Of a DNA stretch of 64,000 nt, positions 45,974 to 55,853 are shown in pieces. Source of the DNA: Grammothele lineata (Eukaryota; Basidiomycota; Agaricomycetes; Polyporales; Polyporaceae); NCBI GenBank assembly GCA_002150815.3, contig NDFF03000394.1:411459-475458 (forward strand), given 5' to 3'. The translations under genes and the position numbers were made by a program. The notes below the pieces were generated by a model that was given only the letters and a program-made list of their open reading frames with translations, was not told where the DNA came from and ran no database searches. Position 1 is the first letter of the stretch. Each line of letters starts with the position of its first letter.

Positions 45974-47159
45974 TCAGGCGCCGCGCACCCCTGCCTCGAG
46001 CTCGCTGCACACCCTGTCGACCATGGCGCTCATGCTCAGCTCCATGCCCTCGAGAAGCGTTAAACCTGGCACCGTCCCGTTCGGCTGTCCGTGCTCTAGG
46101 TCTCCGCCCTCGAAGATGCCTTGATGCGCATCCACGTACGCCGGCCACACGATCTGCTCCCAATAGTGCGGCGGATCACGCCATAGGCTTCCCTCTGGAT
46201 CGGATTGCACTCCGGACGCGCAGGTTGTGGAGCGACGTCGCCGACGGCGGAAAGGCGGTGTTAAGGCGAAGGTTGACGGGACACGGACGAGGAGCGAGGA
46301 AGAGCGTTAGGATGCCGTACTGTCGCGTGCGGAGACTGCGGGGACAAAGGCTCCTACCTGCCGTATGGTACCCGTGTCGATCGTGTCTCCGCTGCTTCAG
46401 TACATCGTGAGGAACTCGAAGCAAGAATTTGTAGTCGAGCGTCTTCACTACCTCCTACATTTGCTTTCGGTAAGAATCCGTGGGGTTTTAGGGACGTCTC
46501 TGTGACTTACCGGGTGCCAGTACAACAGGAAGCCGTCTACCATTACCCACTTGACTTCCTCATCTTGGGCTCTATGTTCTTGTTCTATTTCATCGAAGCA
46601 CGACTTCCATCTTCGAAAGACAGCGTCTTCTATAGGGATATCCTTCTGCTCATTGAGATGGTCGTGCGATACGTGCTCTGGCGGGATAATCCCGGTGCGT
46701 TTGACCTATAGAAGACTATGATAATCGCCCGACTTGATGGCGCAGGCTGGCGACATACCTCTGCTAGCGATTTGACCATTCTGTCCCATTGAATGGCACC
46801 GTCCGCTTTATCCCAGTCTTGGACACCATAGACAGGGTGCACCGGGACGAGTTCTTGCGGCTAGAGTTCGGAGGTAATGAAGACATGAGACGGTCGGCGG
46901 AGCACTTGATCAACAGGCTTGTAACAGACCGGCGCAAAATCCTGCAAGCATCCGAATTCAACCAGAGGAATCACTCCTCGCCGGTCTCATACGCACGTCC
47001 TGGTGTACGATAACGCTATTGGGGAGGATGCGCCGAAGGTGCTTGGCCAGAGTCGTCTTCCCAGAACAAGTCGCGCCTCTGTATGGTTGTCATTCAGCAG
47101 GACACTTCATAGAACTTCATCACGTACCCAATGCCGACCAGAATGACACGGGTCTTCAT
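45974..47159 (-). CDS. NRK1: nicotinamide riboside kinase
   Basis: Predicted exons (minus): 47159-47128, 47078-46997, 46941-46930, 46860-46759, 46705-46511, 46454-46358, 46194-45974 (246 aa). The Walker A motif GGATCSGKTTLAK is completed by the first splice. HQD|DFAP|PQELVPVHP is assembled through a 12-nt exon (46941-46930). Later blocks are GVQDWDKADGAIQWDRM, VMVDGFLLYW, the lid-like LRVPHDVLKQRRHDRHGYHT and SLWRDPPHYWEQIVWPAY. This is the pattern of the uridine-kinase-like Nrk1 family, which phosphorylates nicotinamide riboside to NMN for NAD synthesis. All phases agree. Because of its short exons this gene is likely to be fragmented in automatic annotation. It shares a 391-bp divergent promoter with the PAXX-like gene. 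Confidence 0.9.
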
Positions 47160-47550
47160 GTCCGTATCTGGCGAGTGGTTCCTCCGTCACGTCGGCACGG
47201 GATGAGCGCTACCTCTGCAAGGCCTTTCTGCAAAGATCGGTATCGATCTCTCAACAAGGGAGCTCTGTTACCTGCGTGAAAGACTCTTTACACGATAACC
47301 TGGGGGAAGAAGACGTCGGTGAAGTTGCTGAACAATCTGTCAAGGTGAGCCGGCCTAGTCATGAGTCAATCATCCATAGAGATAAGATAAGATTGAGTTT
47401 TCGTTTACCGAGTCGCACCTCGACCCCGAGCGCCCCGTGTTCGCCAACCTCCACCTCGCGACGGCTACGAGTGGCATCGCTTCCCCTGCCAGCCAGCAGA
47501 AGGAGGAGCCACTCGTAGCCACTGCTCGTTCTCAATACACCCATCCTAGA
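47160..47550. promoter_or_regulatory. divergent promoter region, NRK1 / PAXX-like, with a hairpin
   Basis: 391 bp between two divergent start codons. It contains a perfect 13-bp inverted repeat (47463-47475 and 47508-47520) about 30-90 bp before the PAXX-like ATG, so the hairpin would lie in its 5' leader. No TATA box is evident. Confidence 0.5.
47463..47520. repeat. perfect 13-bp inverted repeat
   Basis: GGCTACGAGTGGC (47463-47475) is the exact reverse complement of GCCACTCGTAGCC (47508-47520), separated by 32 nt. As RNA it would form a stable stem in the putative 5' leader of the PAXX-like mRNA. As DNA it could be a dyad binding site. Confidence 0.75.
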
Positions 47551-48856
47551 ATGCTCTCTGGCACTCAAATTCTCTCTTATTTTGCCGTACTAGATGGACG
47601 CATACGGACGATACCCCAGGGCAAAGATAACTTGGTCGTTATTTCGACCGCCAACGATACTGTCTGGGAGGTACACGTAGGGCTGAGGACAGAACGGAGC
47701 ATCTATGATGATCATGACGGGCGCTGGTGGCATGGGATATGGGGAGAAATGCTTATCAGAGACTTTATGGTTCGTTGCGTATACGGTATGATCCTTCTAA
47801 TCATCAATTACCACTCCTCTGTTCGTACAGGGGTCGGAGATCACGCCTGAGAAACTCAAAAAACTGGCAAAACAGCTGAAGGATGCATTCATAGGCGGCT
47901 ACATGGTCATTGACGACTGGTCACTTAAAGCCGGTGTCGAGATACACGTGAGTAGCCTTGAGTCCGACCACCAGCCAGATGTGTACTATTGTGGGTGCGG
48001 GACGTTGATGGCGTGCGCCCATAGTTGACTATCAAGTCTCCTGCAATGCTCCTGCCTGTCCATATTCGCCTCGCTGAATACGTGCCTGAAGATGCCACGG
48101 CGTTTGCGGCTAAGGTGTTCATGCAGGTATGTGGATGCGGTTTTAGGACACTCACCAGTCTTGGCGGTGCAATCCCAGTGGCAGTACTTGTCTCACAGAC
48201 ACAATGTCTATTCCAGATTGCTTCACAGGCTCTGTCCAGGGATTGCCGCCTGTATCCACCTGCGTATGATGCGCACACGGAGGCTTCCACTATCACCTGT
48301 GAGTATCTGGATGCACGATCTTCATCCTACGATGCGGCTGAGCCTCGTGTCACAGCCAACTCTGCAAAGAAAGCCATTGAACCTTGCTCTTCATCACCGC
48401 CTGTCCAGCAAGAATGTCCCGATACGGGCGAGCAGCCTCCCTCCAAGAAGCCCAAATACAGTGGTGGTACTCACAGGGCCAGGGACGGAGGGAGGACAAC
48501 TGGATCGGTTACCGGTACGGCGACGGAATATACGGAAATGAAGACTGAGGGGCAGCGTGCTAGATTCAACGTAGCAGAGCCCAAGCGAGGTTCGACGAAC
48601 CCCAGCTCATTGGCCATGTCCTCTGCGGCTAAAGCAGGCACCCCTAAATCCTTCGCGAGTATGTCTGCGGTTCACTCTTATTCACCATCCAGTAGTAGAA
48701 GGGTGCTGATGAAATCTTTCTTCACGACCATAAGAGAACAAGACAATTATGCCAGTCCGTCTCAGTGGCGCTTCACTCGCCAATCCCTCACGGAAGGCAC
48801 GCAAGGTCGAGCCCGTCGACTTTGTATCTGATGAAGATGAAAATGGAGAATGTTGA
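47551..48856 (+). CDS. PAXX-like protein, candidate non-homologous end-joining factor
   Basis: Predicted exons: 47551-47769, 47831-47947, 48025-48126, 48217-48694, 48756-48856 (338 aa). The N-terminal ~150 residues have the order of a PAXX/XLF head domain: LVVISTANDTVWEV, then SEITPEKLKKLAKQLKDAF, a strand pair (VEIHLTIKSPAMLLPVHIRL) and a helix (EDATAFAAKVFMQIASQALS). A disordered Ser-rich linker with a basic PPSKKPKY follows. The final exon ends in SLANPSRKARKVEPVDFVSD (residues 312-331). Human PAXX ends in a Ku-binding segment of the same pattern (SLINP..., basic patch, VDFD). Assignment is by pattern, without a search. Splice alternatives exist at the ends of exon 1 (47769 or 47778) and exon 4 (48691 or 48694). 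Confidence 0.66.
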
Positions 48857-50599
48857 GTATTTGCTGTTTTCGTTCAACCTGCTTTCCGGCTCTCGACAGT
48901 GCACTCTCTCTGCTATCGTGCTACGCTCATCCTGTGCTTTTCCAATGCCATGGTATTCCACTCTGTTCAGTAATCGTTGCAGCCCTCGGTGGCGATTTGT
49001 GTCTGCGTACATCTCACGGTGTGGTGTCCTCCCCGTGACGTGTCGGGCTTTCTTTCACGCAAGCACTACCTCAGCCGACCGCCACCAGAAGATACCACGA
49101 GCTTCAACAAATTCTGTACCCCCCGGCTCGACTCGTAGCCATCTTTTCGTTGACGAGTCGCAATCCGTCTATATCCGGGCGCCATTCTTGCCAGGTCCCG
49201 TCCGAATCGCGCAACAGTTCACCGTCGCACGATTTTGTCGCCATAATGGTCAAGGCTGCTAGCTCTATCCACTGGGAGGTGCTGTACTGAGACGGCCCTT
49301 GATCCGTGATTGTCCGTTTCATGTCCGTCTTGTGACACGGGATGAACTTGGTTTACAGCGCGCCAAACTCCCATTACAGCAAGATTGGTAGCCGTATATG
49401 TGAACTCGAGCGCAATCTTGCATGGTAGTACAACAATCGTAGTGGGCCGAGTTGAAGCATGATTTGTATCATCGCCCGGTATAATTATGAATCTATATAA
49501 ACAATGGGGCAATGCGGCCGCAGGCCGCTTGCCTCGCGTACGTCGGGTACGCCGCGTACGCCGCCAAAGGCCACATGGAGCGCACATGGTGCCGCGTGGT
49601 AAACCATGTGGCCCGGCTGGCCTGAGGGACGAGGACCCGCGCGAGCGCCCTCGTCCCTCGGGCGCTCCCCAGCCCGGTCTGTCTTTCGCGGAGCGACAGC
49701 CCGGCGAGGGCTCGCGTCCCCCCCGCGCGCGCCGTCATCCTGTCGCGCCGCAGTGGCGGGTACTGGGTACACACGGGTGTACGGGGGCGTGCAGTCACTG
49801 AAGGTGCCAAGGAGACGGCCCAACGACAACCTGGCAGGGTCCCCGGTGCGTGTTCACCTGTGCGGCGGTCGCGTCCTACAGCCTATCTCGCCCGGTTGCG
49901 ACTTAAGATGAGTGGCGAGTAAATATCCCCGGCGCCCGCGCGCACGCTCTTGCCCTGCTGCTTTGTGGTGGCTCACAACGGGTACCCTCGAACAAAATAT
50001 ATCTCGGAGTACCTAGCCATACAAAAAAACAGCCCAATGAGTGCCTATGCCTATGCACATCGCGGATAACATCTCCGACCGGTTACAACTTGCAATGGTG
50101 TGTAACAGGCCCTGTACTCATGTTTCTACACCCGCGCGTGCCTGAGTCACAACATCCTCACGTTCATAAGTCATTCAAGTTGCTCTGTCGCGCACGCAAT
50201 CATTAGTAGCTGCGGGTGCGCACGGGCACGCAGAGGCGAAGAGTGCCTCTGGCGTATCTAGACATGCATAATGGTCCATGCCGCATCTGTAAAAAGCCTG
50301 CACACCCTCACGGGCACCTATACAAGTACTGTGTTGTAGGTGGTAGAGCCAACGGGTACACAATTAAAATAGCCAGCAGCTCCTTGCACACGATTCAAAG
50401 TGCTTACGGGCTGCATGTCAAACCACAATTGAGGGACATGCTCTGCATGCCAGTGCAACACATCCCTGTTCAAACTTCATGGTAAGTTTGAGATACTTAG
50501 TACATTGCTAACAGCACTCTTAACCCGACCTCAACGATGCTCACAGTGCCGAAGGCACGCGCCATCAGCAAAAATGTAAATTTACCGGCAATGATTTTG

Positions 50600-50815
50600 T
50601 TGCGCCGCGGAGGTTGGCTTGTATCTCGATAACGGCGGCGGCATCGCGGGGGAGTAAAGTACATCGCAATGGCGGCGCCAGCATCGGGACAGGGCCCGGC
50701 GCATCGTGATACGGGCGCCAGCATCCGGGTGTATCGGGATACGGGCGAGGTCATCGCGTTGCGCCGGGGTGCATTGAGACGCATCAGGATCAGGCCGTGA
50801 GCATCACGTAGAATC
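50600..50815. repeat. degenerate GCATCG-type short repeats
   Basis: GCATCG(C/G/T)G and GATACGGGCGCCAGCATC-like words recur six to eight times within ~200 bp. A related piece (GCATCGCAATGCGGGCGCC) occurs about 1 kb downstream at 51847-51866. Confidence 0.5.
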
Positions 50816-52424
50816 GCAATACATAAGAACTACTTGCGTACCCATAAACTCGCTAAAGCATGCTGCTTAACGAAGTATTTGTTCTCTGAAATCTATGATT
50901 GTGTGCATACTGCAAAGTTTCGAGCAATCCCTTTTCGACTGGACGAACGTTGGCGCCGAGAGGGCTTGGATCGGAAACCGCTGCCAAATCGAGGCCTGAG
51001 AGGTCTGCTTTCGGTAAGTGATTAGAACTCCGCGCCGCCTTCGATCCCTCGGGGATAAGACGGCGGCGGCGGCGACGGACTTTTGCTACTCACCATGCAC
51101 TTTCTCGTCCTCTCTCCCTCGTACGCCACTACTCCTTGCCTACGGCGACTGCTATTCCACGGTGTGGTACCTTCCTCTGCGCTTGCTGGCGCCGCTATCA
51201 TGACATCCCGTTTACCTGCCCACGGCTGCCGCCCTCTCTGCTCTCTCCTGCTCCTTCTCTCCAAATATTCTCGACCTCAGCCGGACGGCGGCCTCGTATT
51301 GGCGTCTCGTACAGGATCAAAAACGTCCCGTACACTTTTACAGGGTGTGGGTAGAGTATCTGTGAGTACTCTCCTGTTCCCTCACTGTGCATATACCCAT
51401 CGTCCGTCTCCGCGCCGTCTTGTTTTATCACCGCGACGTTTACCTTCCGCCTTCATGCCGTTGTTGGATCTGCGTCTTTGGTGAGTATCACACCACTCGA
51501 CTACCCGCCCTGTAACGCCTTGCTGATGTCCGCGGTTTTGCCCCCCACGCCCGCTCCCTTGTCCTCCGACCCATTCTCGAGCCACGCCCGGTAAGTTCCC
51601 TCTGCCAGTTACGCTGTGTGTATGGAGGTCGCGCGTCAAGTTCATGCCCCGTTCTATACGCTATCTCCTGCCCTTCCTGGCTATATCGTGTTATTAGCGT
51701 ATCTATAACTGTGTATTGTAGATAGGAAAACATTAATCTATGGTTGTTTGAATTGTCGACTGTCCGTGTGATTTCAATGCCTCCAGAACGTCCCAGGGCG
51801 TCCCAATGACCCCAATACACCGAGGCGATCGCGATGCATTGGGCAGCATCGCAATGCGGGCGCCTGCATCACCTGATCATCACATCACCTAGTACATGAT
51901 AAGCCGATATACTCCCCCCCCTATGCCGGCCTTCCGAAGGCCCGATATCCCTGTCCTCCGCACCTACGTCTAAAACTACGTATTCCTCGATTCCCCGAAA
52001 CAGTAGAGAGCTCTCCCCCCGCTATTCCCCCAAGTCCCCCGGCGCCAACGTCCCCTGGGCCGGCAACGCCCGGGAGTTGCCCGCGCCGACGTCATCTGAT
52101 CACGCCCGCCTCGGCAACGCGCGCCGAAGGGCGGCCGTCCCGCCCCCGCCGGCGCTCTTGCCTCCCGCCCCCCCGCGCTCGCTGTGTCCCACAGCGAGCA
52201 CGCTGTTCCCCCCTTCCCTCCCCTTCCCGTAGTCCGTTTTCCTCCGTTCTTTTTTTATTCGTAGACTAGTATAGCTTGGCAACACGATGGCATTACTATC
52301 TACAACGTCCCGCCCGCCCGCCCGCTCCCAGTGCGTTCCCCGCCTCCTCCCGCCCGCCCGTCTCCTTTCCAGGAAGGTTAGGTAAGCCCGCGCCTCGCCT
52401 AGATTGCGGAAGGCGCCGTAGATC

Positions 52425-52620
52425 ACCCAGAGCCCCCAGATAACGAGGATCTCCCCTGATAACAGAGAGCCCCCCAGATAACGGCGAGTCCCCCATATCA
52501 CGGGTGCACCCCAGATCACGGGCGCGGCGTGCCGATGCCGCCCGCCGCCTGCCGTCCACCCGCCACCCGCCGCCCGCCACCCGCCGCCCGCCGCCCGCCG
52601 CCCGCCGCCCGCTGCTCGCC
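52425..52620. repeat. two adjacent low-complexity arrays
   Basis: First, about five degenerate 18-20-bp units of the type CCCCAGATAACGGCGAGT (52425-52520). Immediately after comes a (CCGCC/CACCCG)n microsatellite at about 52555-52612. The second explains the Gly/Arg-rich or Pro-rich ORFs seen on both strands here. Confidence 0.7.
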
Positions 52621-53316
52621 GTTCGCTGTGATCTCTACCTTTCCGCCGGTTTCTCAACGCTCAGCTCTGGTCAGCGCAGCCCACGTAGAACATCGGACTT
52701 TGCAGGTAGGATGGGAGCCAGAGGGAGGAATGGCGGGGACGCCTCGAACCAGTGATGGGATTCCGGCGTTTGATGCGCAAGAGATGTATCCTCGTGTCGT
52801 GCCTGGATATTGCTCCGATCGCCGGACTTCCCCTCCGCATGTCATCCACAAGTCCTCTACCTTCCCTCCGCCACCTCATTCCTGCCTTGTGTACTATACT
52901 GTAGTAGCCCGTCGCGTACTTGTGTACAACTACTCCGGCGTCGTCTACAGCACAGAATCTGGGGTGCAGAGGGGGATGGGATACGAATATAGGTACGTGA
53001 TCGAGGATGCTGATGTTGATGGAAGGCCTGAGAAATAACGTGCCGGTGGTCTCCGATCGAGACCCTGATCAGCGCCTTGCCTTCGGTCCCTTCCGAGAGT
53101 CGCGTGCCTTTCGTCACGGTCGCGCACGAAGCTTTACAGTCGTGCGCGATGGTCTTCGCGAGCGCTGCTCGAGCAATGCCTCGCGAACACGCGCGGCCGC
53201 GAGTCAACGCTCCTCGCCAGATGTCATTGCGTGCATGCATAGCGCGCTATACGTCCGCGTCGTTATCAGTTGATTGGTTGAGGGTGAAATATCAGCATCA
53301 ACGAAGACCCTCCACC

Positions 53317-53321
53317 ACGGA
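53317..53321. repeat. target-site duplication, left copy
   Basis: ACGGA directly outside the LTR; the same word follows the other LTR at 55698-55702. Confidence 0.88.
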
Positions 53322-53755
53322 TGTTAAGGCGAGGCCTACACGAGTGCTTAGGGGGCGAGCGAACGTGCAATTGGGTCTCAGTTATGGGGTTCTGTGGTTC
53401 TGTGTGGACGTACACCGACGAGGTGCAGTCAAGTTCTGTGGTAGAAGACCAGTGGAAGCACACTGGGGTTCTGGGTTCTGTGGGTGAGAAAGCCTCTATT
53501 GACAAGAGAGGTCAAACTGAGGGTGTGCCTCAGGGGGACCTTGACTATATATACATGTACAGAACAATGGATCATAGTATGTCCATTGTGTGCAGGAACA
53601 ATGCAAGGGTAGAACAATGAGAACAATGACTCATACAGAGTCATCATATGAACAATAGCAGTATGGACAAAGTGTGGGAACAGGTAATGCAACAATTATA
53701 CACATTGTGCAACTAAGAAGGGAAAAGAAAGTACCAGGTCCAGATGTTTGTAACA
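53322..53755 (-). repeat. 3' LTR (element orientation)
   Basis: 434 bp, TGTTA...TAACA ends. Contains the TATATATA box and the AGTTTGACCT start-site candidate also seen in the other copy. Confidence 0.92.
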
Positions 53756-53758
53756 TTA

Positions 53759-53772
53759 CCCCCCATTTACCC
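53759..53772 (-). other. polypurine tract
   Basis: GGGTAAATGGGGGG on the minus strand, three bases before the 3' LTR. This is the expected place for plus-strand DNA priming. Confidence 0.7.
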
Positions 53773-53910
53773 TGACACTACCCTGTAGTGTCCAAACTAT
53801 TACGCCGAGGCCAAGGGGAAGAAACAATGAACACCCGTTGGGGCAACCTTCACATACCGTCCACTCAAGGATGGACGCCACATGTTGGGTAGAGTCGGTG
53901 AGGGGTGAGC

Positions 53911-54228
53911 CTAGTGGCTAGCACATGTGTCGCGTGCGCTGTAGGGTGGGTGTTCGGCGTCGAGAGGGTGCATAGTGCGATGATAAGGGAGGAAAGAACG
54001 GGCCCAATCAGGAGAGAGGGCATATCGGGCGTACGAGGTTGGATACTCTTCCAGAAGGTGCTTGTGGATGGCAGTGGCAGTGACGAAAGGGAGGATGTCG
54101 AAGAGGTTGTCGAGCATGAATCCGTTGTACTCGCCGTCGGTAGCCCAAAGGTGGAGATGGAAAGGATTGCCATTGGTGAGCGTGACGACAATGTCGATGC
54201 CGAGGTAGGAGATGCGATGAGTGAACAT
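53911..54228 (-). CDS. unknown ORF inside the LTR element
   Basis: A 105-codon frame from the ATG at 54228 (the longer frame to 54321 starts with TTG). The sequence (ISYLGIDIVVTLTNGNPFHL, LLEEYPTSYARYALSPDW) is protein-like but matches no retroviral domain I know. It lies where pol or a post-pol ORF would be. It may be a captured host fragment or an accessory ORF of the family. Low certainty that it is expressed. Confidence 0.4.
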   Translation of the reverse strand: MFTHRISYLGIDIVVTLTNGNPFHLHLWATDGEYNGFMLDNLFDILPFVTATAIHKHLLEEYPTSYARYALSPDWARSFLPYHRTMHPLDAEHPPYSARDTCASH

Positions 54229-54499
54229 GGTAGGCAGTGTAGAGGCTAAGCAGGTGTAGTGGTGCAATGTTGACGTGGGGGCAAAAGAAGTCGGGGAGTC
54301 GGGGGGAGGAACTGCGCTCAATGGGTATATGTGACAGGTTTAGACGCGCTCAAGACGGCGATCAAGCTCGCTTAAGGTAATCGGTGATCAGGATCTTCAG
54401 AAGTGGAAGCTGGGTCGGTTATCTTAGATTCGAGATTTAGATCTCTAGTTAGACGCTCATCCGAGCTGTCGGTGATCAAGTGATGTCATTGAGAATGTT

Positions 54500-55084
54500 T
54501 CAGTGTTTCGTGAGTTCTATTCCCTTTCTCCATTGGAGATCGAGCCGAGTAGCAAGTGTATAGTAGGCGTCTATTGTGGTAGGGAGGTTCTCAACCCTCA
54601 TGATGCTTTGAACCAAGCTAGGGGTTAATCCGGTAAGGAAGTAGTCTGATAAGACTGCAACCTCAGTGATGCCTGACTGAATTGCAAGGGGTCTGAATTC
54701 TGCAACATATTCATCGGCTATTCCTGTCTGTGTCAGAGCTTTCATCTTTGTGATGGCATGGTCAACAGGGTTCAATAGGGCAAATGCTTCATTGAATTCC
54801 TTCAGAAAGTCTTTGAATGTGCCAAAACCACACTCCTGGGAGGTAGCAGGGTTGGTTGCAAATGCCTTGGTTATAAACGCGTCCTTGAATGGTCCAGCTG
54901 ATCCTCCGACCATATAGGAGAGGATAAAGATGATTTGATCTTCATCATCAGGGTAGGAATCCTTGTTGATACGTAGGTAGGTTTGACAGCTATTGATAAA
55001 GTTGCTAGCTTTGGTACGGTCACCGTTAAAGTCTACTGGTGCACGGATCTTTCGCTCTGATGATCTCGTTGCAGTGTTTGACAT
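54500..55084 (-). CDS. Gag fragment of Ty3-like retrotransposon
   Basis: 194 aa starting with MSNTATRSSERKIRAPVDFN. The GDRTKASNFINSCQTYLRIN, IIFILSYMVGG and FKDFLKEFNEAFALLNPVDH blocks and the LAIQSGITEVAVLSDYFLTG segment are characteristic of retrotransposon Gag (capsid region) in basidiomycete Ty3-like elements. The frame stops at ELTKH before a zinc knuckle, so the C-terminal nucleocapsid part is absent, probably by the same deletion that removed pol. Confidence 0.86.
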   Translation of the reverse strand: MSNTATRSSERKIRAPVDFNGDRTKASNFINSCQTYLRINKDSYPDDEDQIIFILSYMVGGSAGPFKDAFITKAFATNPATSQECGFGTFKDFLKEFNEAFALLNPVDHAITKMKALTQTGIADEYVAEFRPLAIQSGITEVAVLSDYFLTGLTPSLVQSIMRVENLPTTIDAYYTLATRLDLQWRKGIELTKH

Positions 55085-55251
55085 TGTAGAGCTAGTATTC
55101 TGTGTGTGCCTAGATTGTGCCGGTGGGTCTGGATTATGCCTATGTGTCTGGGTTGTGCCTGTGTGTCTGGGTTGTGCCTATGTGTCTGGGTTGTGCCTGT
55201 GTGTCTGGGTTCTGTGTTTGCCTAAACTTGGAGAAGTTGGCAGGTTCAATG

Positions 55252-55261
55252 AGTTTGACCT
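55252..55261 (-). other. self-complementary primer-binding site
   Basis: AGGTCAAACT, two bases inside the 5' LTR end. It does not resemble a tRNA 3' end (no TGG start). It is an exact reverse complement of AGTTTGACCT at 55460-55451 in the LTR, which lies about 27 nt downstream of a TATA box and so is the likely 5' end of the element RNA. Confidence 0.7.
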
Positions 55262-55263
55262 AA

Positions 55264-55697
55264 TGTTAAGGCGAGGCCTACACGAGTGCTTAGGGGGCGA
55301 GCGAACGTGCAATTGGGTCTCAGTTATGGGGTTCTGTGGTTCTGTGTGGACGTACACCGACGAGGTGCAGTCAAGTTCTGTGGTAGAAGACCAGTGGAAG
55401 CACACTGGGGTTCTGGGTTCTGTGGGTGAGAAAGCCTCTATTGACAAGAGAGGTCAAACTGAGGGTGTGCCTCAGGGGGACCTTGACTATATATACATGT
55501 ACAGAACAATGGATCATAGTATGTCCATTGTGTGCAGGAACAATGCAAGGGTAGAACAATGAGAACAATGACTCATACAGAGTCATCATATGAACAATAG
55601 CAGTATGGACAAAGTGTGGGAACAGGTAATGCAACAATTATACACATTGTGCAACTAAGAAGGGAAAAGAAAGTACCAGGTCCAGATGTTTGTAACA
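55264..55697 (-). repeat. 5' LTR (element orientation)
   Basis: 434 bp, TGTTA...TAACA ends. On the minus strand it contains TATATATA (55494-55487) followed by AGTTTGACCT (55460-55451), giving a core promoter and a probable R-region start. Confidence 0.92.
55487..55494 (-). promoter_or_regulatory. TATA box of the LTR promoter
   Basis: TATATATA on the minus strand, 27 nt upstream of the predicted RNA start at 55460. Confidence 0.65.
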
Positions 55698-55702
55698 ACG
55701 GA
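55698..55702. repeat. target-site duplication, right copy
   Basis: ACGGA directly outside the LTR, matching 53317-53321. Five bp is the usual size for Ty3-like elements. Confidence 0.88.
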
Positions 55703-55853
55703 AAGCGATCGCGAGGGCACGTGTAATCTGTGGCCGCGATCGCGCCCTGGGTAGTATCTTATCGCAGAATCATATCACAAGGTACATACTCCCCAGAAAA
55801 CATATAGGTGGTTCATTGTCTTTGAACAGCGTACGGGCAAGCTAACGTCTCCG

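Larger units (their letters stand above)
48857..53316. other. 4.5-kb repeat-rich region without a recognisable gene
   Basis: Includes a sharply GC-rich block at about 49503-49915, degenerate GCATCGNNATACGGGCG-like repeats (about 50600-50820 and 51820-51890), and low-complexity arrays at 52420-52620. ORFs on both strands have biased composition and no domains. The region looks like decayed transposon or heterochromatic sequence. Confidence 0.5.
53322..55697 (-). mobile_element. non-autonomous LTR retrotransposon (Ty3-like, Gag fragment only)
   Basis: Two direct copies of a 434-bp LTR (53322-53755 and 55264-55697), each bounded by TGTTA...TAACA, flank a 1508-bp internal region. The 5-bp words ACGGA at 53317-53321 and 55698-55702 are a target-site duplication. 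The two LTRs look identical over the long stretches I compared, so insertion is recent. Element orientation is minus, shown by the Gag frame, the primer-binding site and the polypurine tract. There is no protease, reverse transcriptase or integrase, so movement would depend on proteins from a relative. Confidence 0.94.

Noticed and set aside
54993..55562. 189-codon plus-strand ORF across the LTR
   Set aside because: It runs antisense to the Gag start and through the LTR; the element is oriented on the minus strand.
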